Assembly: GCA_900546845.1 (NCBI GenBank) | Contig: UREK01000004.1 | Coordinates: 25,297-89,296, forward strand | DNA: 64,000 nucleotides | Direction: 5' to 3' | Source: an uncultured Eubacteriales bacterium | GTDB lineage: Bacteria > Bacillota > Clostridia > Christensenellales > CAG-138 | In this document: piece after piece, positions 7,965 through 16,120 of the stretch | How positions within the stretch are numbered: the first letter of the stretch is position 1 | How the letters are laid out: every line of letters starts with the position of its first letter | The notes under the pieces: generated by a model | What the model saw: only the letters and a program-made list of their open reading frames with translations | The model's database searches: none | Told to the model about the DNA's origin: nothing | Program-made: the position numbers and the translations under genes

Positions 7965-9221
7965 TCATTTCTTTTTCAGGCTTCGGAATTTTTCCACATA
8001 GCCTTCCTTATTGCTCTGCCGCGCGCGGGCGAACGCCATCGCACCCGCCGGCACGTCGTGGGTAATGGTGGAACCCGCCGCCGTATACGCCCCGTCGCCC
8101 ACCGTCACAGGCGCGATGAGGTTCGTCTGGCAGCCGAGGAATACGTCGTTTCCAACCGTAGTGCGGTGCTTGGCATAGCCGTCGTAATTCACGAACACGC
8201 AGCCGCAGCCCACGTTTACGCCGCTCCCCACGTCCGCGTCGCCGATGTAGGAAAGGTGCGGCAGCTTCGTCCCTTCGCCAACGTTGGAGTTCTTCACCTC
8301 AACGAAGTCGCCGATCTTGCAGCCGTCCGCGATGCGCGTATCCGGCCGGAGGTTCACAAAAGGCCCCGCCTTCACGTTGCTGCCGACAACCGCCCCATCC
8401 GCAACGACACAGGTAAGCGTGCAGCCGTCGCCCACGCGGGTATCGTTGAGCTGGCAGCCGGGCTTGATGACGCAGCCTTCGCCGATGACGGTGCGGCCCG
8501 TCAGCACGACGTTCGGCCAGAGAACCGTATCCCGGCCGATCTCCACCTCCGCGCCGATATGCACGGATTCCGGATTGAGCATCGTCACACCGTTTGCAAA
8601 ATGCCGCTCAATTATCGCTGTGTTTGCAAGCGTTTCGCAAAGGGCGAGCGTCTTCCGGTCGGTGACCCCCGGGCAGTGCAACCCACAGATCATAAGCGTA
8701 TGCGCTCCCATGCCCGCAAAACAGGTTTCCAAAGCGTCCTGCGCCGCGCCGTGTGCAATGCTTTTACGCAGAAGCGCCGCCTGCGCGCAAAATATACCGC
8801 ACGCATAAAACGCATTCTCCGCTTCTTCCCCGGCGTGAATAAAGTATGCCGCTCCGTCCCGTTCCGCCACCTGCATGATTGCGTCTAGGTACTCCCGGTC
8901 GATCAGCGGAAGGTTCCCATGCAGCGCAAGGATGAGCTCCTTCCCGGTTGCGGATACCTCCGCAAGCGCCGTGCGGAATGCGTCCGCTTCGCCCTCCGGC
9001 CTTTGCTGCACCACGACGCGGGCGCGTTCCCCCACGTGCGCAGCAATTTGCCGCTCCGGGCCGTCTACAATCACAGGGCGTTCCTCCGTGCAGCGCTCTA
9101 ACGCTGTAAGCATCCAATCGATGACCGGCCGCCCGGCGACCTCATGCAGCGCAGTGGGCTTCACGGAATTCATCCGCGTGCCATGCCCGGCCGCGAGTAT
9201 GATGGCTGTCGCTGCCTTCAT
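7965..9221 (-). CDS. GlmU-like protein with intact acetyltransferase and degenerate uridylyltransferase domain
   Basis: The 418-residue protein has the GlmU layout: a nucleotidyltransferase fold (about 1-200) and a left-handed beta-helix acetyltransferase (205-410). The acetyltransferase residues are retained: Arg292, Lys310, His322, Tyr325, Asn345 (VNYDG), Lys351, Arg399. The first domain keeps LAAGHGTRM, but the PK.LH lysine is Thr23 (KPTALHEVAG). The metal-binding Asp of YGD is Asn103 (LHGNLPLID), the second metal ligand in GVN.R is Thr187 (GVTDR), and the QLGTGHA loop reads RPEGEAD. The uridylyltransferase step is therefore probably lost. Glucosamine-1-phosphate acetylation, or acetylation of another amino sugar, is the likely activity. 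It is first gene of the envelope operon; the ATG follows GGAGAGAAAGG. Family length is about 456, so it is also short. Confidence 0.85.
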   Translation of the reverse strand: MKAATAIILAAGHGTRMNSVKPTALHEVAGRPVIDWMLTALERCTEERPVIVDGPERQIAAHVGERARVVVQQRPEGEADAFRTALAEVSATGKELILALHGNLPLIDREYLDAIMQVAERDGAAYFIHAGEEAENAFYACGIFCAQAALLRKSIAHGAAQDALETCFAGMGAHTLMICGLHCPGVTDRKTLALCETLANTAIIERHFANGVTMLNPESVHIGAEVEIGRDTVLWPNVVLTGRTVIGEGCVIKPGCQLNDTRVGDGCTLTCVVADGAVVGSNVKAGPFVNLRPDTRIADGCKIGDFVEVKNSNVGEGTKLPHLSYIGDADVGSGVNVGCGCVFVNYDGYAKHRTTVGNDVFLGCQTNLIAPVTVGDGAYTAAGSTITHDVPAGAMAFARARQSNKEGYVEKFRSLKKK

Positions 9222-9352
9222 AGCGTTCCTTTCTCTCCGCAGCCGCGCTGGGCAGCCGCAGGAGCTCGCGTTTTTTATTGTAAGTTTTCCCGTGTTCCCC
9301 TGTCAAGGCAAGCGGGAATTGCATACACGTATATTTTCTGCCTGCGCGCTTT

Positions 9353-9826
9353 TCAGGCGTTCTCTATCTCCGCGCCGGGGAGCTGCGCCGCGCAATGCGG
9401 GCAGCGCGTAGCCTTTTCATTGATCTCTTCAAAACAATACGGGCACAGGCGCGGTTTCTTTTCCGGCGCGGGCTCTTCCGTCTTTTTTTTGCCCGGGAGA
9501 GCGCGCAGGCGGTTGATTCCCTTCACCATGAGGAAAATACAGAACGCCATGATGATGAAATCCAGCACGGTTGTGAGGAACGAGCCATACGCGAAGCAGG
9601 CTGCGCCCGCCTCCTGCGCGGCTGTGAGCGTTGGATACGCGTTGCCGTCGAGCGCGATAAAGAGGCTGGAAAAATCCAGCCCGCCTGTAAGCAGGCTGAT
9701 AAGCGGCATGAAAAGATCGTTCACCGCAGAGGTTACGATCTTCCCAAACGCGCCGCCGACCATCACGCCGACCGCCATGTCGACGACATTCCCCTTGAAC
9801 GCAAACTCTTTAAACTCCTTGAACAT
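9353..9826 (-). CDS. mscL: Large-conductance mechanosensitive channel MscL with a C-terminal zinc ribbon
   Basis: Residues 1-110 are a normal MscL: FKEFAFKGNVVDMAVGVMVG, a first membrane helix, a short periplasmic loop and the second helix (TTVLDFIIMAFCIFLMVK). It opens under membrane tension to release solutes in osmotic downshock. After a Lys/Glu/Pro linker, residues 128-145 hold CPYC...CPHC, a four-cysteine zinc ribbon in place of the usual short amphipathic C-terminal bundle. The total of 157 residues compares with about 136 for Escherichia coli MscL. It has a clear promoter at 9866-9894 and is monocistronic, divergent from the VanZ-like gene. Confidence 0.93.
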   Translation of the reverse strand: MFKEFKEFAFKGNVVDMAVGVMVGGAFGKIVTSAVNDLFMPLISLLTGGLDFSSLFIALDGNAYPTLTAAQEAGAACFAYGSFLTTVLDFIIMAFCIFLMVKGINRLRALPGKKKTEEPAPEKKPRLCPYCFEEINEKATRCPHCAAQLPGAEIENA

Positions 9827-9865
9827 ACATGCCCCTCCATAACATTAGATGTTTATTCTATGATA

Positions 9866-9894
9866 ACTATACCACCATGCGCAGCAGGAAACAA
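9866..9894 (-). promoter_or_regulatory. Promoter of mscL
   Basis: On the minus strand TTGTTT (9889-9894), a 17-base spacer and TATAGT (9866-9871), about 40 bases before the mscL start. It is back to back with the promoter at 9915-9943. Confidence 0.65.
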
Positions 9895-9914
9895 GAAATG
9901 CACAGAAAGTTCAT

Positions 9915-9943
9915 TTGCTTCCTGCTCCATAAGCCGTTATAAT
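9915..9943 (+). promoter_or_regulatory. Promoter of the VanZ-like / HExxH gene pair
   Basis: TTGCTT (9915-9920), 17 bases, then TATAAT (9938-9943). The downstream gene starts 38 bases later. Confidence 0.7.
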
Positions 9944-9980
9944 AATTTAACAGAACGTTTTCCCCTGGAGGAATTTTGGC

Positions 9981-11351
9981 TTGTTTACGCTGGAAACGCT
10001 GATCTTGTTCATCGTGCTCGCTATCGCTGCGGCGGCCGCTCTGCTCGCGCAGAAGCGCCGGGGCGCCGGGAAGCCGCACCTTGCGTGCACCGCATTGTTT
10101 TTCCTTGCGCTTTTCGGCGCTTACGTTTTAAAGCTCGGCAACACTGCGCCTGCAGTCAGCGCCCCCATCCCGCTTTATAAACTCTTTGCCATCAACGAAT
10201 ACGGCTACATGGGCGTTTTCAACGATCTTATCGCCTATGCGCTGCCGTTTGCAGCCGCAGGCCTGCTCCTCGCGCCCGCCTTCCCCAAGTGCGGCCTCTT
10301 CTCTGCGTTGTTTGTGGGCGCGGGTTCCGCCGTGTTTTTAAACCTGTACCCGCTGTTCAACGATGCGCCCTTCGTCGCGGATGAATACCTGTTCGCGGGC
10401 CTTGGCTGCATGGCTGGCTACTGCGTATACGCCCTCCTCGCCGCGCTGCTCAGGAAACTCCGCTTCCCAGAACGCTTTGGCCTCGTCCGGCCCTCCAAGC
10501 GCGCAAACCTCGCTGCGTTCCTGTACGCGGCAGCGCTGTATTTCGGCGTCGCGTTCGTGATGATCCTCGACCATGGCGAAACCTATGCGCCGATCCAGTT
10601 TTTTGAAAGCGAAACGCCCCTTCCGGATGCAATAACGCTGAACTGCGCACTTGACGCGGAAAGCATGAAGGTCAGCCTTTACGGGCCTTCTACGCAGTCC
10701 GTCTACGAGCGCGCCTTTGCAATCGCGCTCGCACTCGGCGTGGAAGCGCCCTTCACCGCAAGCGACAGCGTATACATGGCGGAAACCGATACCGCGCGTC
10801 TCACGATCACCGAAAGCGGAAGCTGGACCTATGACCTGCTCACCGAGCCTACGGGCGCCCTTCCCACGCAGGTAGAAGCCATCAAAGCCGTGTTTGACCT
10901 GTTTGACAGCAAAACGCTCCTTACGGTCTCGCTCGATTCGGTCACAGACGTTGTGCCTCGTCATGACGCGCACAACTCTCCTGCCGGTTATGACATTTAC
11001 CTTTCCACCGCGGTCGGAGGACGGCCGATCATCGGCTCCTCCACGCTCGTAGTATCCGTGCGCGCGGGCAACACCATCACGAAGATCCGCCGCTATGACG
11101 GGGACATCATCCCGATTGCGGAAAAAACGCTCCTATCCCAGCAGCGCGCTTATGAGAAGCTGCAAAGCGGGGATTGTGCTTATACGCTCTTCTCGCCCGC
11201 CGCCTCTGCCACGGTCGATAATTGCTATCTTGCTTATATGGCGAACAGCTCTCAGGGCTATTACCTGCCGGTGTGGGTCTTCGCCTGCACGGCGACGTTG
11301 GAGGACGGCAGCACCTCCGCGTTCGACGTTTATGTGGAAGCGATGCGGTAG
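9981..11351 (+). CDS. Membrane protein with VanZ-like N-terminus and a large extracytoplasmic domain
   Basis: The 456-residue protein starts with TTG at 9981, nine bases after GGAGG. Residues 1-200 hold about six membrane helices. The segment from FNDLIAYALPFAAAGLLL to DEYLFAGLGCMAGYCVYALL resembles the VanZ family pattern of conserved N/PF and D..N..G..GY helices, but only loosely. Residues 210-456 form a soluble, probably external domain with no Cys-rich or catalytic motif. Its end (YLPVWVFACTATLEDGST...FDVYVEA) resembles the terminal strand pattern of YycI/PepSY-type sensory domains. Function unknown; it is followed 31 bases later by an HExxH protein and both share one promoter, so the two probably act together. 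Confidence 0.7.
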   Translation: MFTLETLILFIVLAIAAAAALLAQKRRGAGKPHLACTALFFLALFGAYVLKLGNTAPAVSAPIPLYKLFAINEYGYMGVFNDLIAYALPFAAAGLLLAPAFPKCGLFSALFVGAGSAVFLNLYPLFNDAPFVADEYLFAGLGCMAGYCVYALLAALLRKLRFPERFGLVRPSKRANLAAFLYAAALYFGVAFVMILDHGETYAPIQFFESETPLPDAITLNCALDAESMKVSLYGPSTQSVYERAFAIALALGVEAPFTASDSVYMAETDTARLTITESGSWTYDLLTEPTGALPTQVEAIKAVFDLFDSKTLLTVSLDSVTDVVPRHDAHNSPAGYDIYLSTAVGGRPIIGSSTLVVSVRAGNTITKIRRYDGDIIPIAEKTLLSQQRAYEKLQSGDCAYTLFSPAASATVDNCYLAYMANSSQGYYLPVWVFACTATLEDGSTSAFDVYVEAMR

Positions 11352-11382
11352 CCAAAAGTTTTGCATGCGGAGGTGTGAGCGA

Positions 11383-12303
11383 ATGGCGGATATATTCTCT
11401 AAAAATGCCTATTATGGATATATTATCAAAGGCGATCTGCCGGGAGCCATCGCATATGCAAAGCATCACGGCCAGCTGGAGCTTTATGACCGGTTCATGG
11501 CCGTTTTTGAGCGGGAACAATATATCGCTTATGATGTGGACGGCGATCTGAACGAACTCCTGACCATCTATCAGCGGTATTATCGGGATGCGTTTTATCT
11601 GCGCACCGGCAACGGAAAGGCCCAGGATGCCCTGCGGGCAAGGCTTGCGGACTTCTTCGGCCTGCGCGGCGGCAGCGCCGGGCTGGACGATATGGAACAG
11701 AATCAGGTCGCGGAAGCTGTTCAATGCAGCGGGCTTCATTTCCTGGGCGGAAAAACGAGCGGTTATTACGGCCCTTACATCTGGAAAACAACGGAGGCAA
11801 AAACATACGAGGTAGAACTGCCGGATGGAGTCCAAACATATACCGTGAAGCTGCTGGATGGGTTTATCGCCAAAAGCTGGATCGACTACCTTTCCTTTGG
11901 TGAGATCGGCCCCGGCGGCTGGGCGGATGGCGACGGGGTCATCCACTGCGTAAAGTCCGCCTACGATTTTGGCAGCGAGAGTTTCAAAGTGTCGCTTTTA
12001 AAGCACGAAGCGCAGCACGCAAAGGATTTATTCCTCCATAAAGATATGCCTTCCGAGAAGCTTGAATACCGTGCGAAACTTGTGGAGCTGATCTATTCCA
12101 CCGAGCGGAACCTGCTCACACAGTTTGCGCAGGAAGCCGACGGCGCTGACGCGAGCAACGGCCATGCGTCGGCTTCCAATAAGATCATCGAAGGGTTTGC
12201 CCGGGAATTGAACCGAAGCCGCGCGGAGCTTGAAACGCTTCCAAATGAGGAGATCCGCGCAGTTGCCAGCGCGCTATTCACGCAGAGCAGCAAACGGGCA
12301 TAA
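11383..12303 (+). CDS. Putative zinc metallopeptidase-like protein (HExxH), unknown family
   Basis: A 306-residue protein with no signal peptide or membrane helix. The ATG at 11383 follows GGAGGTG. It contains HEAQH at residues 208-212, preceded by SLLKH and followed by Glu228 (KLEYRAK) 16 residues after the second His, the arrangement of gluzincin-type zinc peptidases. The first 110 residues are helical (ending EQNQVAEAVQ); the middle is beta-rich (TYEVELPDGVQTYTVKLL, WIDYLSFGEIGPGG). I do not recognise the family. It is the second gene of a two-gene operon with a VanZ-like membrane protein, so the substrate may be that protein or an envelope component. This is inference. Confidence 0.7.
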   Translation: MADIFSKNAYYGYIIKGDLPGAIAYAKHHGQLELYDRFMAVFEREQYIAYDVDGDLNELLTIYQRYYRDAFYLRTGNGKAQDALRARLADFFGLRGGSAGLDDMEQNQVAEAVQCSGLHFLGGKTSGYYGPYIWKTTEAKTYEVELPDGVQTYTVKLLDGFIAKSWIDYLSFGEIGPGGWADGDGVIHCVKSAYDFGSESFKVSLLKHEAQHAKDLFLHKDMPSEKLEYRAKLVELIYSTERNLLTQFAQEADGADASNGHASASNKIIEGFARELNRSRAELETLPNEEIRAVASALFTQSSKRA

Positions 12304-12321
12304 AAGTTCCTGTTTGCTTGG

Positions 12322-12627
12322 CTGTCGATCAAGTGGCAGATGCCACTTGATCGTGGTTTGCACGCCGCGCTTGCGCAAAAGAGGAACTTCCAGCGCGGGA
12401 GACGCGCTGGAAGCCACTTGCCTGCGACGGCCCAGAGGCCTAGTCCAGCGAGCGGTACAGAGCGAAGCGACCGCGAGTCGGGCGGGCAGGCGTGCGGTCA
12501 GCGCTCTGTGTAAAGAAAGCCTTGCGGCGCAAGGCTTTTTGCTCGCACTGCACAGGTCGCTGCTCGCGATTGAAAGTCAAGGACTGCGGCCCTTTTACAA
12601 TCCCGGAGAGCCTTTTTCGGCAAGCTG
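12322..12627 (+). repeat. Dispersed structured intergenic repeat, copy 2 of 3 (with an internal insertion)
   Basis: Same block order as copies 1 and 3, on the plus strand: CTGTC, a 26-nt palindrome at 12327-12352 (outer arms GATC/GATC, core AAGTGGCA/GATGCCACTT), GCGCTTGCGC, then AGCGCTCTGTGTAAAGAAAG, the hairpin AGCCTTGCGGCGCAAGGCT, GGTCGCTGCTCGCGAT, CAAGGACTGCGGCCCTT and CCTTTTTCGGCAAGCTG. It differs from the others by roughly 110 extra bases (about 12377-12488). That stretch contains a perfect 11-bp hairpin CTTCCAGCGCG/CGCGCTGGAAG at 12387-12413. It starts about 20 bases after the HExxH gene's stop codon and fills the convergent space before the CDF gene. No gene is supported in 12304-12682. 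Confidence 0.8.
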
Positions 12628-12629
12628 AA

Positions 12630-12667
12630 ACTCCCTGCCAGGCGCAATGCCGGGCAGGGAGTTTTTT
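12630..12667. terminator. Terminator between the HExxH and CDF genes
   Basis: ACTCCCTGCC / GGGCAGGGAGT hairpin at 12630-12662 followed by TTTTTT on the plus strand. It sits at the end of repeat copy 2 and 16 bases before the convergent CDF gene's stop, and could serve both directions weakly. Confidence 0.75.
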
Positions 12668-12682
12668 CTTTGATTTCCGGCT

Positions 12683-13861
12683 TCAGCGCACGCCGGCGTG
12701 GTCGAAGTCAACCGACAGGATGCAGTGATATGCCGGGTTCCGGCGAGCCGCCTCGTCCGCCACGCGCTGCTTGAGCGCCGCCACCGCCTCCCGCTTCATC
12801 CCCGGCTGCACGACGATGTCGAACAGCAAGTTGATCCGGTTCTCCCCGCGCACCATGCGGAAATCATGGAAGCGCAGCTTCTCGTCGATTCCGGCAAGGA
12901 TGTCTGCGATCTCCCCCCGCGCCTCATTGAGCACGGCGTTGTCCACCTCGATTGGATCGAGATGCAGCGTGAGCAGGATGCCCATCTGCGCGCCGATTTC
13001 CCGCTCAGCGGTGTCGATCGTTTCATGGATTGCCATAAGGTCACAGTCTGAGCGCACCTCTGCATGCGCGCTTGCGATGAGCTTGCCGGGGCCGTAGCTG
13101 TGTACCATGATGTCATGGATGCCGATGATGCCGTCATAGGAAAGGATGCGGCCGGTAAGTTCCGAGATGGTCTTCGCGTCAGGCGCTTCGCCCATGAGCG
13201 GGCTGATGGTATCCCGCAGGATCGAAATGCCGGAATACAGCACAAAGCCAGCGACGGCTACGCCGATATAGCCGTCGATATTCACGCCCTTAAAGTAGCC
13301 GACGACGCTGGAAATGAGGATCGCGCCGGTGCTGATCACATCGGAGATGCTGTCGCTCGTGGCCGCGCTCAAGGTGGACGAATGAATGCGCTGGCCAATA
13401 TTTGCGGTGAAGCGGCTCATCCAGAGCTTCATAAGGATGGACACAACGAGCACGGCGATCATCGCTACGCTGAACTCGACAGGTTCCGGCGCAATGATCT
13501 TCTGGATGGACTCCCGCCCAAGCTCGAAGCCAACGATGAGGATCAAAAACGCGATGATCAGCGCCGCGATATATTCCATGCGCGCATGGCCGTAGGGATG
13601 CTCCCGGTCGGCCGGCTTTCCCGCCATCTTGGAGCCGATGAGCATCACGGCAGAGGAACCGACGTCCGAAAGGTTGTTGACCGCGTCCGCCTGGATAGCG
13701 ATCGACCCGCTGACCAGGCCGATCATGAACTTCATTCCGCAGAGGATCAGGTTGCAGGCGATTCCTACCACCCCGGCCAAAATGCCATATGCTTCGCGGA
13801 CGGAAGCGTCCTCCGTCCGTTCCGGCGTTTTGATGAAAAATCGTACCAAAAGCTCCGTCAT
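12683..13861 (-). CDS. Cation diffusion facilitator (CDF) family transporter
   Basis: About 392 residues: six membrane helices in the first 215 residues and a cytoplasmic ferredoxin-like dimerisation domain after that. The metal-site segment IQADAVNNLSDVGSSAV (helix 2) contains the Asp residues typical of zinc/manganese/iron antiporters, and HPYGHARMEY is the conserved loop. CDF proteins export divalent metals in exchange for protons. The C-terminal domain is longer than usual, with two ferredoxin-like stretches. The start is set at MTELLVRF, which overlaps the sirtuin stop as ATGA with GGAGGGGGAG upstream, so the two genes are translationally coupled. The metal specificity is not readable. 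Confidence 0.9.
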   Translation of the reverse strand: MTELLVRFFIKTPERTEDASVREAYGILAGVVGIACNLILCGMKFMIGLVSGSIAIQADAVNNLSDVGSSAVMLIGSKMAGKPADREHPYGHARMEYIAALIIAFLILIVGFELGRESIQKIIAPEPVEFSVAMIAVLVVSILMKLWMSRFTANIGQRIHSSTLSAATSDSISDVISTGAILISSVVGYFKGVNIDGYIGVAVAGFVLYSGISILRDTISPLMGEAPDAKTISELTGRILSYDGIIGIHDIMVHSYGPGKLIASAHAEVRSDCDLMAIHETIDTAEREIGAQMGILLTLHLDPIEVDNAVLNEARGEIADILAGIDEKLRFHDFRMVRGENRINLLFDIVVQPGMKREAVAALKQRVADEAARRNPAYHCILSVDFDHAGVR

Positions 13862-14610
13862 GCTTCGCACTCCCCCTCCTCCAATTCAAGCGCCGCATGC
13901 AGCACCGCGCCGATCGAGTCATGCAGCACAAGATCCGCCCGGTAATCATATGGCGTTTTGCTCTTGTTAATGAGCACGAGGCGGCCGCCCTCATAATAAT
14001 CGACAAGCCCGGCGGCTGGGTATACCGCAAGCGACGTCCCACCCACGATGAGCATATCCGCACGCATGATGTGCGCGGCCGCGCCCGCAAGCACATCCGG
14101 ATCCAGCCCTTCTTCATAGAGGACGACCTCCGGCTTGATGACCCCGCCGCAGGTACAGCGCGGCACGCCCATGCCTTGCGCGATCGTCTCCGGCCCATAC
14201 GCCTTGCCGCATTGCATGCAGCGGTTGCGGTAAATGCTTCCGTGCAGCTCGAATACGTTCTCGCTCCCTGCCTTCTGGTGCAGCCCATCCACGTTTTGCG
14301 TAATTACCGCGGTCAGTTTGCCCATCTTCTCAAGCTGCGCAAGCGCATAATGTGCCCGGTTCGGCTGCACGTCCGTCACGAGCAGAGAGCTGCGGTAATA
14401 TGCGTAAAAGGTTTCCGGATGCTGTAGGAAAAAGCTGTGCGATAAAAGCACCTCCGGCGTTTCGCCGAAGGCGCGGATCGCCGCAAAGTGGCCGTCCTGG
14501 CTGCGGAAGTCCGGGATGCCGCTTTCTGTGGATACGCCCGCGCCGCCGAGGAAGGCAATGCGCCTCGAATCGTTTATCATGGCCCGGAGCTTTCGGATCG
14601 CTTCTTTCAA
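13858..14610 (-). CDS. Sirtuin, NAD-dependent protein deacylase
   Basis: A 250-residue sirtuin that removes acetyl or acyl groups from lysines using NAD. It shows GAGVSTESGIPDFRS (NAD site), TQNVDGLHQKAG, the catalytic His in FELHGSI and a four-Cys zinc site CMQC...CTC. GGTSLAVYPA follows in the Rossmann domain. Full length. It appears to start with TTG at 14610 after a GGGGGAAAAGAGGG ribosome site. It is coupled to the downstream CDF transporter by a four-base overlap. The acyl preference cannot be decided here. Confidence 0.92.
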   Translation of the reverse strand: MKEAIRKLRAMINDSRRIAFLGGAGVSTESGIPDFRSQDGHFAAIRAFGETPEVLLSHSFFLQHPETFYAYYRSSLLVTDVQPNRAHYALAQLEKMGKLTAVITQNVDGLHQKAGSENVFELHGSIYRNRCMQCGKAYGPETIAQGMGVPRCTCGGVIKPEVVLYEEGLDPDVLAGAAAHIMRADMLIVGGTSLAVYPAAGLVDYYEGGRLVLINKSKTPYDYRADLVLHDSIGAVLHAALELEEGECEA

Positions 14611-14708
14611 GGCCCTCTTTTCCCCCTTGCGTTTTTGCTTATAACTTATAATTTATTGTAACATTCCTCCCCGCGCCTGTAAACCGCAAGAAAAGTTTGG
14701 CTTGGGTA

Positions 14709-14737
14709 TTTACTTTGGCCAGCTTTTTCGATACAAT
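14709..14737 (+). promoter_or_regulatory. Promoter of the aminotransferase gene
   Basis: TTTACT (14709-14714), 17 bases, TACAAT (14732-14737). The leader that follows (about 85 bases) contains a short ATGAAT/ATTCAT inverted repeat at 14751-14767. Confidence 0.55.
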
Positions 14738-14827
14738 TAACAATACATGAAATGAATCTTGCATTCATGAAGGAAAGCTTGCATTTTACTGCTATAAATT
14801 TCAGTAGGAACCAGGAGGATGAACCAG

Positions 14828-16096
14828 ATGAATCTTGAAGAAATGCCCCGCGATGCGCTGCTCCAGTTCCACGCGCAGGCAAAAGCGGAATATGAAGCCT
14901 GCAAGGCCAAAGGGTTGAAACTTGACATGTCCCGCGGGAAGCCCGAGAAGCAGCAGCTCGACCTTTCCAACGCGCTGCTTTCCCTGCCTGTGCCCGAAGC
15001 CTATACGAGCGATGGAATCGACGCGCGCAACTACGGCACGATGGCCGGTCTGCCCGCCTGCCGCGCGCTGTTTGCGGAATTGCTCGGCGTGAAGCCGGAG
15101 GAGGTTTTTGCGGCCGGGAGTTCCAGCCTGACGCTGATGTATGGCCTGGTTGCGAAAGCGTTCACGCATGGCCTGCTGCATTCTGAAGCGCCCTGGAGCA
15201 AACTTGACAAGGTGAAATTCCTCTGCCCGGTGCCGGGCTATGACCGTCATTTTACGATCTGCCAATCCTTTGGCATTGAGATGATCAACGTGCCGATGAC
15301 CGCATCCGGCCCGGATATGGACGTCGTGGAAACACAGGTGAAAGACCCCGCCGTAAAGGGTATCTGGTGCGTGCCGAAATATTCCAACCCCGAAGGCGTG
15401 ATCTACAGCGATGAAACCATCGCCCGCCTTGCCGCCCTCAAGCCTGCCGCAAGCGACTTCACCATCCTGTGGGATAACGCCTACTGCGTACACGAATTCA
15501 GCGGCGAGTTCGTCCCCTTCAAGGAAATGCTGACCGAGTGCCGCAACGCAGGCAACCCGGATATGGTGTTTGAATTCGCCTCCACCTCCAAGATCACCTT
15601 CCCGGGTGCGGGCGTAGCCTGCTTCGCGTGCAGCGAGGACAACATGGCTTACATGAAAAAACTGCTCAACGCAGAATGCATCAGCTTTGACAAGGTCAAC
15701 CAGCTGCGCCATGTGCAGTTTCTGAAGGATAAGACCGGCGTGCTTGCACACATGAAAAAGCATGCGGCTTTCATGAAGCCCAAATTCGACACCGTGATCG
15801 AATATCTGGACCGCGAGATCGCGCCGCTCGGTTTCGCTTCCTATCACCGCCCCACCGGCGGCTACTTCGTGAGCCTCAACACCATGGAGGGCTGCGCCAA
15901 GCGCACGCATCAGCTCATGAAGGAGGCGGGCGTGGTCATGACCGGCCCCGGCGCGACCTACCCTTACGGCAGGGATCCAAAGGACGCAAACCTGCGCATT
16001 GCGCCGAGCTACCCTCCCATCGCGGAACTGCGCGAGGCGATGCATGTGCTCTGTGTCTGCCTGAAGCTCGCCGCCGCGGAAAAGATGCTGGGCTGA
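14828..16096 (+). CDS. Pyridoxal-phosphate aminotransferase, aspartate aminotransferase subgroup Ic type
   Basis: About 422 residues of a fold-type I aminotransferase. DNAYCVHEF (cofactor Asp/Tyr) and the internal aldimine lysine region STSKITFPGAG are clear, as is CPVPGYDRHF. The pattern LDMSRGKPEKQQLDLSN near the N-terminus is typical of the putative aspartate aminotransferase group once linked to MocR-type proteins, but there is no DNA-binding domain. It transfers amino groups between amino acids and 2-oxo acids; aspartate or a close analogue is the likely substrate. The start is placed at 14828 because the earlier ATG at 14819 overlaps the AGGAGG ribosome site. It is monocistronic with its own promoter and terminator. 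Confidence 0.88.
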   Translation: MNLEEMPRDALLQFHAQAKAEYEACKAKGLKLDMSRGKPEKQQLDLSNALLSLPVPEAYTSDGIDARNYGTMAGLPACRALFAELLGVKPEEVFAAGSSSLTLMYGLVAKAFTHGLLHSEAPWSKLDKVKFLCPVPGYDRHFTICQSFGIEMINVPMTASGPDMDVVETQVKDPAVKGIWCVPKYSNPEGVIYSDETIARLAALKPAASDFTILWDNAYCVHEFSGEFVPFKEMLTECRNAGNPDMVFEFASTSKITFPGAGVACFACSEDNMAYMKKLLNAECISFDKVNQLRHVQFLKDKTGVLAHMKKHAAFMKPKFDTVIEYLDREIAPLGFASYHRPTGGYFVSLNTMEGCAKRTHQLMKEAGVVMTGPGATYPYGRDPKDANLRIAPSYPPIAELREAMHVLCVCLKLAAAEKMLG

Positions 16097-16120
16097 GCCA
16101 AAACGAACGAAATCCCACTA

